Below, piece after piece: positions 1-4,951 of a stretch of 11,656 nt of DNA. The notes under the pieces are model-generated. The model worked only from the letters and a program-made list of their open reading frames with translations, made no database searches and had not been told where the DNA came from. Origin of the DNA: Candidatus Parcubacteria bacterium (GTDB taxonomy: Bacteria; Patescibacteriota; Minisyncoccia; Minisyncoccales; JAUWXI01); NCBI GenBank assembly GCA_030616435.1, contig JAUWXI010000011.1:1-11656 (forward strand), read 5' to 3'. Positions within the stretch are counted from its first letter, which is position 1; every line of letters begins with the position of its first letter. A program made the position numbers and the translations under genes.

Positions 1-1
1 C

Positions 2-1312
2 AAAGAGGCAAAAGAGGAGTTAAAGGAAATTGTTGATTTTCTGAAAAACCCAAGAAAGTTTTTGGAGATGGGGGCAAGAATTCCAAGAGGAGTTTTATTG
101 ATGGGCCCTCCGGGAACAGGAAAAACACTCTTGGCAAGAGCCGTCGCAACTGAGGCCAATGTTCCTTTCTTTTCCATCTCTGGCTCAGAATTCGTAGAAT
201 TGTTCGTCGGAGTGGGTTCAGCAAGGGTCCGGGATTTATTTGCTACTGCAAAAAAGGCTAGTAGAGCTATTATTTTCATTGATGAGCTAGATGCTATAGG
301 CAGATTAAGAGGAGCAGGAATTGGAGGAGGACACGATGAAAGAGAACAAACCTTAAACCAAATTTTAGTAGAAATGGATGGCTTTGAGAGAGAGTCGGGT
401 GTCATCGTTGTGTCGGCAACCAACAGGCCTGATATCCTGGATCCTGCTCTCTTAAGACCGGGACGATTTGATAGAAGAGTAATCTTAGATTTACCGGATA
501 TCAAAGATAGAGAAGAAATCTTAAAAATTCATTCCAGAGAAAAACCTTTAGCCCCAGATATAAATCTAAGAGAGATTGCAGAGCGTACTCCTGGATTTTC
601 AGGAGCAGATTTAGCAAATTTGACCAATGAAGCAGCAATCTTGGCTGCTAGAAGAAACAAAAAAAAGATTTATCAAGAAGAACTCCTGGAATCAATAGAG
701 AAGGTTTTATTAGGTCCTGAAAGAAAAAGCCACATTCTATCTAAAAAAGAAAAAGAATTTGCCGCCTATCATGAAGCAGGCCATGCCTTGGTAACTGCCT
801 CCCTCCCTCAAGCTGAAACAGTAAGAAAAATTTCAATCGTTGCCCGGGGCGCTGCAGCAGGCTACACCCTTAAGATGCCAAAAGAAGAAAGGAGAATTAA
901 AAGAAGATCAGAATTTTTGGCTGAATTGACAGTTTTGCTTGCAGGATTCTGTGCCGAAAAACTGAAGTTTAAAGAAATTACAACTGGAGCAGCTAATGAT
1001 TTAAAAAGGGCTTCAGAATTAGCAAGAAAGCTGGTCAAAGAGTATGGAATGTCTTCTTTGGGACCTATTGCCTGGGGTGAAAAAGAAGAATTGGTTTTTT
1101 TAGGAAGAGAAATCTCAGAACAAAGAAATTATTCAGAAAGAATGGCAGAAAAAATTGACAAAGAGGTTTCACACTTTATAAAAGACGCGGAAAACCAGGC
1201 AACGAAGATTCTGAAAAAAAGGAGAAAAACTTTAGATAAGTTAGCAAAAGTTCTCATTAAAAAAGAAACAATCGAGAGAGAAGAATTTGAAAAAATCGTC
1301 GGAAAGAGTTAA
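2..1312 (+). CDS. ftsH: ATP-dependent zinc metalloprotease FtsH, C-terminal part (5' end outside window)
   Basis: FtsH is a membrane-bound hexameric AAA+ protease that unfolds and degrades membrane and short-lived cytosolic proteins. The open frame runs in from the left edge (436 codons visible), so the N-terminal membrane segments and the start lie outside. Visible in order are Walker A GPPGTGKT (104-127), Walker B FIDELDA (about 270-300), the second region of homology ATNRPDILDPALLRPGRFDR, and the zinc protease motif HEAGH (770-784). The third zinc ligand is the Asp of GAANDL (998-1000). All ATPase and protease residues I can check are present, so the product should be active. The tail is lysine-rich and ends in IVGKS. 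The TAA stop (1310-1312) overlaps the -10 box of the next tRNA promoter. The family call is very secure. Confidence 0.97.
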   Translation, partial: KEAKEELKEIVDFLKNPRKFLEMGARIPRGVLLMGPPGTGKTLLARAVATEANVPFFSISGSEFVELFVGVGSARVRDLFATAKKASRAIIFIDELDAIGRLRGAGIGGGHDEREQTLNQILVEMDGFERESGVIVVSATNRPDILDPALLRPGRFDRRVILDLPDIKDREEILKIHSREKPLAPDINLREIAERTPGFSGADLANLTNEAAILAARRNKKKIYQEELLESIEKVLLGPERKSHILSKKEKEFAAYHEAGHALVTASLPQAETVRKISIVARGAAAGYTLKMPKEERRIKRRSEFLAELTVLLAGFCAEKLKFKEITTGAANDLKRASELARKLVKEYGMSSLGPIAWGEKEELVFLGREISEQRNYSERMAEKIDKEVSHFIKDAENQATKILKKRRKTLDKLAKVLIKKETIEREEFEKIVGKS

Positions 1313-1315
1313 AAT
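1287..1315 (+). promoter_or_regulatory. sigma70-like promoter for tRNA-Ile/tRNA-Val (and possibly rluA-rplS)
   Basis: TTGAAA (1287-1292), a 17 bp spacer, then TAAAAT (1310-1315). The whole promoter lies in the last codons of ftsH, and its -10 box includes the ftsH TAA stop. The predicted transcription start is about 1322, only a few bases before tRNA-Ile. No terminator is visible before rluA, so rluA and rplS are probably on the same transcript. Confidence 0.55.
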
Positions 1316-1324
1316 CCAATAGAA

Positions 1325-1400
1325 GGGCGCATAGCTCAGTCGGTTAGAGCGCGACTCTTATAAAGTCGAGGTTTCCCTGGTTCGAGTCCAGGTGCGCCCA
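1325..1400 (+). tRNA. tRNA-Ile with UAU anticodon
   Basis: The acceptor stem GGGCGCA pairs with TGCGCCC, followed by discriminator A. The D arm is GCTC...GAGC, the anticodon stem CGACT/AGTCG, the loop CTTATAA (anticodon TAT), and the T arm CCTGG TTCGAGT CCAGG. CCA is not encoded. The variable region, AGGTTTC, is 7 nt where 5 is usual. UAU decodes AUA directly. Most bacteria instead read AUA with a CAU tRNA whose C34 is converted to lysidine by TilS. AUA codons are used in the neighbouring genes. Confidence 0.93.
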
Positions 1401-1405
1401 CAAGA

Positions 1406-1480
1406 GGGCGGTTAGCTCAGTTTGGTTAGAGCGTCGCATTGACATTGCGGAGGTCACAGGTTCAAGTCCTGTACCGCCCA
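1406..1480 (+). tRNA. tRNA-Val(GAC)
   Basis: The acceptor stem is GGGCGGT/ACCGCCC with discriminator A. The D arm is GCTC...GAGC. The anticodon stem TCGCA/TGCGG (one U-G pair) carries loop TTGACAT, anticodon GAC. The T arm is ACAGG TTCAAGT CCTGT. CCA is not encoded. It lies 5 nt after tRNA-Ile and 7 nt before the ATG of the pseudouridine synthase gene. Confidence 0.95.
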
Positions 1481-1487
1481 CAGTCGA

Positions 1488-2177
1488 ATGAAATTAAAAA
1501 TCCTTTTTGAAGATGGGAATGTAATAGCAGTGGAGAAGTCCTCCGGAATTGAAGTCTATGATTTGATAAAAAATTTTTTAGAAAGATTTCCAAATTTAAA
1601 AACTGCAGGTGTTGCTCCTAGATACGGTTTAATTCACAGATTAGATAAGGAAACTTCAGGAATAATTTTAATAGCGAAAAACAATAAAAGCTTAAAATTT
1701 TTTCAAAGACAGTTTAAAGAAAGGGAAGTTTTAAAAAAATATCTTGCCTTAGTTATCGGAAGAGTAAAAAGCAAAAGAGGAGAAATTGAAACCTTAATCG
1801 GTCGTTCAGAAAAAGATAGAAAAAAACAGAAAGCATTTTTACCCCTATCACCAGAAGCTGAAAGAAAAGGCAAAAGATGGGCAAAAACTTTTTTTAAAGT
1901 CAAGAAAAAATTTAAAAATTACACTTTATTGGAAGTAATTCCTGAAACTGGAAGACGCCATCAAATAAGAGCACACTTGGCCTTTATTCATCATCCTGTA
2001 GCAGGAGATAAGCTCTATGGATTTAAAAACCAACCCTGCCCTGAAAGCTTAAAAAGACTGTTTTTACACGCAACTTATCTAAAAGTAAAAAATCCTGAAG
2101 GTGAATTTATAGAGATGGAAAGCGATTTAGCCAAAGATTTAAAAGAAGTTTTAAAAAGTTTAAAATGGATAAAATAA
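1488..2177 (+). CDS. RluA-family RNA pseudouridine synthase
   Basis: This enzyme should isomerise specific uridines to pseudouridine in rRNA and/or tRNA in the cytosol. At 229 aa it consists of the catalytic domain only, with no N-terminal S4 domain. The catalytic motif HRLDKETSG is at residues 50-58, with Asp53 the predicted nucleophile, followed by the conserved IILIAKN strand. GRRHQIRAHL (155-164) matches the family's GRTHQIRVHL-type motif. The substrate (RluA, RluC or RluD type) cannot be told from sequence. The start is fixed by ILFEDGNVIAVEKSSG, the usual first strand of the domain. The ATG is 7 nt after tRNA-Val and has no Shine-Dalgarno sequence. The 3' end overlaps rplS, which suggests translational coupling between a ribosomal protein and an RNA-modifying enzyme. 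Confidence 0.92.
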   Translation: MKLKILFEDGNVIAVEKSSGIEVYDLIKNFLERFPNLKTAGVAPRYGLIHRLDKETSGIILIAKNNKSLKFFQRQFKEREVLKKYLALVIGRVKSKRGEIETLIGRSEKDRKKQKAFLPLSPEAERKGKRWAKTFFKVKKKFKNYTLLEVIPETGRRHQIRAHLAFIHHPVAGDKLYGFKNQPCPESLKRLFLHATYLKVKNPEGEFIEMESDLAKDLKEVLKSLKWIK

Positions 2178-2509
2178 TGCAAGAATTTACAAAAGAGCAA
2201 AAAAAGAAATTACCCGAAATCAGACCCGGGGATACGGTTAGAATTTTTGAAAAAATAAAAGAAGGAGAAAAAGAAAGAATAAGGACCTTTGAAGGAGTTG
2301 TTTTAGCAAGAAAACATAGAAAAGAAATTGGAGCAACAATCACCGTAAGAAGGGTAGTTAAGGGTGTTGGAGTAGAAAGGATTTTACCTTTGCATTCCCC
2401 TATTATTGAGAAAATAGAAGTGGTAAGGAAAGGCAGAGTAAGAAGAGCAAAATTATATTATTTAAGAACAGCCAAGGGAAAAAAAGCAAGAATAAAAGAA
2501 AGAAAGTGA
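2165..2509 (+). CDS. rplS: 50S ribosomal protein L19 (bL19)
   Basis: bL19 is a large-subunit protein located at the interface with the 30S subunit. The 114 aa product shows family landmarks: RPGDTVRIFEK, RTFEGVVLARK, TVRRVVKGVGVER, HSPIIEKIEVVRKG and the highly conserved C-terminus RRAKLYYLR...ARIKERK. I prefer the ATG at 2165 because MDKIMQEFTKEQ aligns with the usual bL19 N-terminus and gives a normal length. A second ATG at 2177 overlaps the rluA stop (TAATG) and would give 110 aa. With the first start the gene overlaps rluA by 13 nt. No Shine-Dalgarno sequence is seen, so translation probably depends on coupling to rluA. The TGA stop (2507-2509) is directly followed by the first base of tRNA-Leu, leaving no 3' UTR after RNase P cleavage. 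Confidence 0.97.
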   Translation: MDKIMQEFTKEQKKKLPEIRPGDTVRIFEKIKEGEKERIRTFEGVVLARKHRKEIGATITVRRVVKGVGVERILPLHSPIIEKIEVVRKGRVRRAKLYYLRTAKGKKARIKERK

Positions 2510-2595
2510 GCGGACGTGGCGCAACTGGATAGACGCACAGGACTGAGACTCCTGGGAGATTTTTCTCCATGTGGGTTCGAGTCCCACCGTCCGCA
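2510..2595 (+). tRNA. tRNA-Leu(GAG)
   Basis: A class II tRNA. The acceptor stem is GCGGACG/CGTCCGC with discriminator A, and the D stem is GCG/CGC. The anticodon stem CAGGA/TCCTG carries loop CTGAGAC, anticodon GAG. The long variable arm is GGAGA...TCTCC, and the T arm is GTGGG TTCGAGT CCCAC. CCA is not encoded. Its first base directly follows the rplS stop codon. Confidence 0.96.
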
Positions 2596-2598
2596 CAC

Positions 2599-2671
2599 GG
2601 GCAATTAGCTCAGCTGGAAGAGCGCGTCGTTTACATCGACGAGGTCGCAGGTCCGAGTCCTGCATTGCCCA
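2599..2671 (+). tRNA. tRNA-Val(UAC)
   Basis: The acceptor stem is GGGCAAT/ATTGCCC with discriminator A. The anticodon stem CGTCG/CGACG carries loop TTTACAT, anticodon TAC. The T stem is GCAGG/CCTGC with loop TCCGAGT, so position 55 is C instead of the near-universal U that becomes pseudouridine. CCA is not encoded. It lies 3 nt after tRNA-Leu. Confidence 0.94.
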
Positions 2672-2677
2672 CAACTG

Positions 2678-2706
2678 TTGGAACGAATGCTAAAATTTGA
2701 TAAAAT
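2678..2706 (+). promoter_or_regulatory. sigma70-like promoter with extended -10 for tRNA-Phe/tRNA-Gly
   Basis: TTGGAA (2678-2683), a 17 bp spacer and TAAAAT (2701-2706). The -10 box is preceded by TGA, which fits a TGn extended -10. The predicted start is near 2713, a few bases before tRNA-Phe at 2721. There is no terminator between tRNA-Val and this promoter, so upstream transcription may also read into the pair. Confidence 0.55.
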
Positions 2707-2720
2707 ATAGTCGGGGAAAA

Positions 2721-2795
2721 GCCGCGGTAGCTCAGTGGTAGAGCATACGGTTGAAAACCGTAGGGTCGCCAGTTCAATTCTGGCCCGCGGCACCA
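2721..2795 (+). tRNA. tRNA-Phe(GAA), CCA encoded
   Basis: The acceptor stem is GCCGCGG/CCGCGGC, discriminator A, then an encoded CCA (2793-2795). The D arm is GCTC...GAGC. The anticodon stem TACGG/CCGTA carries loop TTGAAAA, anticodon GAA. The T arm is GCCAG TTCAATT CTGGC. It abuts tRNA-Gly with no spacer, so one RNase P cut should both free the 5' end of tRNA-Gly and finish the 3' end of tRNA-Phe. Confidence 0.96.
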
Positions 2796-2870
2796 GCGGG
2801 TGTAGTACAACGGTTAGTACACGACTTTGCCAAAGTCGAGAAGAGGGTTCGATCCCCTTCACCCGCTCCA
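2796..2870 (+). tRNA. tRNA-Gly(GCC), CCA encoded
   Basis: The acceptor stem is GCGGGTG/CACCCGC with discriminator T and encoded CCA (2868-2870). The D stem is GTAC/GTAC. The anticodon stem CGACT/AGTCG carries loop TTGCCAA, anticodon GCC. The T stem is GAGGG/CCCTT with loop TTCGATC. It directly follows tRNA-Phe. Confidence 0.95.
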
Positions 2871-2879
2871 CACAACCCC

Positions 2880-2907
2880 TTGACAAGGTTTTTTAAAAGA
2901 GTACAAT
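2880..2907 (+). promoter_or_regulatory. sigma70-like promoter of the 3D-domain gene
   Basis: A consensus -35 TTGACA (2880-2885), 16 bp spacer and TACAAT (2902-2907), 10 bp after tRNA-Gly. The predicted transcription start is about 2912-2915, so the transcript would begin within or just before the leader hairpin at 2911-2933. Confidence 0.65.
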
Positions 2908-2910
2908 GAT

Positions 2911-2936
2911 AAAATCCCCTTTTAGGGGATTTTAAA
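2911..2936 (+). promoter_or_regulatory. leader hairpin: possible tRNA-operon terminator and/or SD-sequestering element
   Basis: A perfect 10 bp inverted repeat, AAAATCCCCT (2911-2920) and AGGGGATTTT (2924-2933), with a TTT loop. It ends 3 nt before the ATG of the 3D-domain gene. The right arm contains AGGGG, the only SD-like sequence near that start (8 nt spacing), so the folded form would hide it. The A-run, GC stem and T-run order also fits an intrinsic terminator for the tRNA-Phe/Gly transcript. The structure is seen directly; its role is inferred. Confidence 0.6.
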
Positions 2937-3458
2937 ATGAGTACTGATTCAAACAAACCTCCGCCTCTCGGAGGGCTGAAGAAAAATCTCTTAATTTTAC
3001 TAGTGTTTTTGCTTTTGGTAGCCTTTCCTTTTTTTGAACCTGCAGAAGGGGAGGTTAAAATTGAATTCTCGGATATTAAAGAAGAACCCGAAGAAACTCC
3101 TTTAATTTTACAAGAAAACAGTCTTCTAAATTTGTGCTCTCCTTCAACTCCAGAAAGACAAGTTCCAAAGAAAAAATGGGTTATTATCACAGGGTATTCT
3201 AGTACAAAAGACCAGTGTGATGAGGATCCCTGGACTACAGCTTCTGGTAGCCCCGTTGGAAAAGGAATAATAGCTACCAACTTTTTACCATTTGAAACCA
3301 AAATTAAAATCCCTGAAATTTACGGGGAAGAAATATTTGTTGTAAAAGATAGAATGAACCCAAGAACAAGAGATCATATTGACATTTGGTTTCCCTCAAG
3401 ATGGCAGGCTCTAAATTTTGGTGCTCAAAGAACATATATTGAGATTTTAGAAGGATAA
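2937..3458 (+). CDS. membrane-anchored 3D-domain protein (probable cell-wall hydrolase-like)
   Basis: A 173 aa protein with a short cytosolic N-terminus, one hydrophobic segment at about residues 18-33, a 45-residue acidic linker and a C-terminal 3D domain (about 81-172). The domain shows ITGYSS...CDEDPWTTASGSPVGKGIIATNFLPFETKIKIP, split here by dots, then VVKDRM and HIDIWFPS. The three family aspartates are probably D138, D146 and D149. 3D domains are double-psi beta-barrels related to the MltA lytic transglycosylase core and occur in resuscitation-factor-like and YuiC-type wall proteins. I infer an extracytoplasmic peptidoglycan role. The gene has its own promoter and hairpin leader. Codons 7-13 (KPPPLGG) come from a GC-rich palindrome at 2958-2974 that looks inserted. 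The start at 2937 is the first ATG after the hairpin. Confidence 0.82.
   Translation: MSTDSNKPPPLGGLKKNLLILLVFLLLVAFPFFEPAEGEVKIEFSDIKEEPEETPLILQENSLLNLCSPSTPERQVPKKKWVIITGYSSTKDQCDEDPWTTASGSPVGKGIIATNFLPFETKIKIPEIYGEEIFVVKDRMNPRTRDHIDIWFPSRWQALNFGAQRTYIEILEG
2958..2974. repeat. GC-rich palindrome near the start of the 3D-domain gene
   Basis: CCTCCG (2958-2963), loop CCTCT, CGGAGG (2969-2974), a perfect 6 bp stem in an AT-rich gene. It encodes the PPPLGG stretch in the short cytosolic tail before the membrane segment, a place where extra residues should be tolerated. Confidence 0.5.
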
Positions 3459-3477
3459 AAAACTAAACCGTAATTTA

Positions 3478-3510
3478 AACAAGATTTACTGGGGCTCAAC
3501 CCTTGTTTTT
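3478..3510 (+). terminator. possible intrinsic terminator of the 3D-domain gene
   Basis: Outer arms AACAAG (3478-3483) and CTTGTT (3502-3507) flank an inner GGG/CCC pairing, and a run of five T follows (3506-3510). It sits between two convergent genes. The stem is imperfect, so this is only a fair candidate. On the - strand the T-run is weaker, so it may not stop proS transcription. Confidence 0.38.
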
Positions 3511-4752
3511 CTATTTTAGAAATTCTTTTAGAGAAACGATTTTAGCCTCTTTTTTGTTTCGTTCTTTGACTTCAACACCCCTCTCTTTCAGGGATTCTTC
3601 GCTTACTACTAACCTAGTAGGAATTCCAATCAAGTCAGCTACAGCTAATTTTTCTCCTGCTGAAACATCTACCCTATCATCATACAAAACCTCAATCCTT
3701 TTCTCTTGGAGTCCTTCGTAAAGGTCTTTTGTCTTCTTTACCACTTTTGGATTCTCTATGTTGATAGCCAAAAGATGGATTTGATAGGGAGCTACAGCTT
3801 TAGGCCAGATAATTCCCTTGTCATCGTGATGAACCTCAACAATAGCTGCCATTAGTCTTCCCAAGCCAATCCCATAACAACCCATCCAAATGGGTTTTTG
3901 TTTTCCTTTAGCATCAGTAAAAGTGGCGCCCATTTTTTCAGAATATTCTGTTCCCAAATTAAAGATGTGGCCTATCTCTATAGCAGAAATTTCTTCAAGG
4001 TTTGCCTTTTTACATTGAGGACAGACCTGGCCTGCAGCTATTTCCTCTACTCCCTTAGTGACAGCGAATCTACAGTCTTTACAAAAAAGAATCTTATCTT
4101 CACCGGCAGGAGATGGTACTTGAAATTCGTAAGTAGTTGTACCCCCGATTGCGCCACCTGAAGCCATAGAAGGTATCGCTGCAAGGCGGCAGCATTTAAA
4201 AATCTTGTGATAGGCATCTTTTATTTTTTCAAAATAATTAACTAAATCATCTTCAGTTTCATGAAAACTATAGAGGTCTTTCATTACAAATTCCTTAACT
4301 CTTAAAAGACCTCCTGTAGCTCGCATTTCATTACGGAATTTGTTTTGAATTTGATAAAGAGCTAAGGGAAGATCGCGATAAGATTGAATAAAGCGCCGAG
4401 CTAAGTCTGTTATTACCTCCTCGTGAGTAGGGCCCAAAGCTAATTCTCTACCATGCCGGTCTTTAAATTTAAAAAGAGGCGGCTCCATTGTATTCCAACG
4501 TTCAGTTTCTAACCATTGTTCTTTTTTCTGTAAAGTAGGCAGAAAGACCTCGTGGGCACCAATGTTATTCATTTCTTCCCGGATAATAGCCTCAATTTTC
4601 CGATGAACCCGCCATCCCAAAGGCAAAAAACTAAAAACCCCAGCCATTAACTGGTCAATAAAACCTGCTTTTACTAACAACTTATGACTTTCAGCCTCAG
4701 CCCCAGTCGGCACCTCTTTAATTGTCTTTCCAAAAAGTTTTGAGTAACGCAT
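3511..4752 (-). CDS. proS: prolyl-tRNA synthetase, short form without editing domain
   Basis: This class II synthetase charges tRNA-Pro in the cytosol. It has motif 1 around GVFSFLPLGWRVHRKI, motif 2 in ALGPTHEEVITDL to FRNEMRATGGLLRVKEF, motif 3 in MGCYGIGLGRLMAAI, and a C-terminal HGTP anticodon-binding domain (APYQIHLLAINIEN onward). I start it at the ATG of MRYSKLFGKT (4752), giving 413 aa. An in-frame ATG at 4785 would run through the tRNA-Leu T arm and adds a non-homologous MGSSPTRGTIF. Typical bacterial ProRS is about 570 aa because of an inserted Ala-tRNA-Pro editing domain between motifs 2 and 3. Here that place holds only a short segment with Cys224, Cys227, Cys244 and Cys247 (C-x2-C-x16-C-x2-C), a likely zinc ribbon. 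The gene follows tRNA-Leu by 8 nt and has no Shine-Dalgarno sequence. Confidence 0.95.
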   Translation of the reverse strand: MRYSKLFGKTIKEVPTGAEAESHKLLVKAGFIDQLMAGVFSFLPLGWRVHRKIEAIIREEMNNIGAHEVFLPTLQKKEQWLETERWNTMEPPLFKFKDRHGRELALGPTHEEVITDLARRFIQSYRDLPLALYQIQNKFRNEMRATGGLLRVKEFVMKDLYSFHETEDDLVNYFEKIKDAYHKIFKCCRLAAIPSMASGGAIGGTTTYEFQVPSPAGEDKILFCKDCRFAVTKGVEEIAAGQVCPQCKKANLEEISAIEIGHIFNLGTEYSEKMGATFTDAKGKQKPIWMGCYGIGLGRLMAAIVEVHHDDKGIIWPKAVAPYQIHLLAINIENPKVVKKTKDLYEGLQEKRIEVLYDDRVDVSAGEKLAVADLIGIPTRLVVSEESLKERGVEVKERNKKEAKIVSLKEFLK

Positions 4753-4760
4753 AAAAATAG

Positions 4761-4844
4761 TGCCGCGGGTGGGACTCGAACCCACATGGAGTAAACTCCA
4801 CTTGATTTTAAGTCAAGTCTGTAAACCAATTCCAGCACCGCGGC
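4761..4844 (-). tRNA. tRNA-Leu(UAA)
   Basis: A class II tRNA read on the - strand. The acceptor stem is GCCGCGG/CCGCGGC with discriminator A, and the D stem is CTG/CAG. The anticodon stem CTTGA/TCAAG carries loop CTTAAAA, anticodon TAA. The variable arm is TGGAG...CTCCA and the T arm GTGGG TTCGAGT CCCAC. CCA is not encoded. It lies 8 nt upstream of the proS start. Confidence 0.95.
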
Positions 4845-4849
4845 ATTTG

Positions 4850-4921
4850 AGGCCGGGACGGGAATCGAACCCGTGTTGATAGTTTTGCAGACTATCGCCT
4901 AATCCACTTGGCTACCCGGCC
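4850..4921 (-). tRNA. tRNA-Cys(GCA)
   Basis: The acceptor stem is GGCCGGG/CCCGGCC with discriminator U73, the usual CysRS identity base. The anticodon stem ATAGT/ACTAT carries loop CTGCAAA, anticodon GCA. The T arm is ACGGG TTCGATT CCCGT. CCA is not encoded. It lies 30 nt after the infB stop on the same strand and 5 nt before tRNA-Leu(UAA). Confidence 0.95.
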
Positions 4922-4951
4922 TAATCCATTTTACCAATTTTTCTCTTAAAA

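Noticed and set aside
2462..2886. Open frames on the - strand across the tRNA-Leu/Val/Phe/Gly cluster
   Set aside because: They read through the complement of four clear tRNA genes; the peptide matches are the familiar artefacts of translated tRNA genes.
2774..3301. 175-codon frame on the - strand opposite the 3D-domain gene
   Set aside because: It overlaps two tRNAs and the 3D-domain gene, which has a promoter and recognisable domain on the other strand.
4753..4785. Longer proS start (adds MGSSPTRGTIF)
   Set aside because: The extension lies within the tRNA-Leu T arm and acceptor stem and has no counterpart in ProRS proteins.
3511..4785. Frames on the + strand inside proS and infB (for example 3503-3721, 3898-4161, 4995-5219)
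   Set aside because: Low-complexity shadows of well-supported - strand genes.
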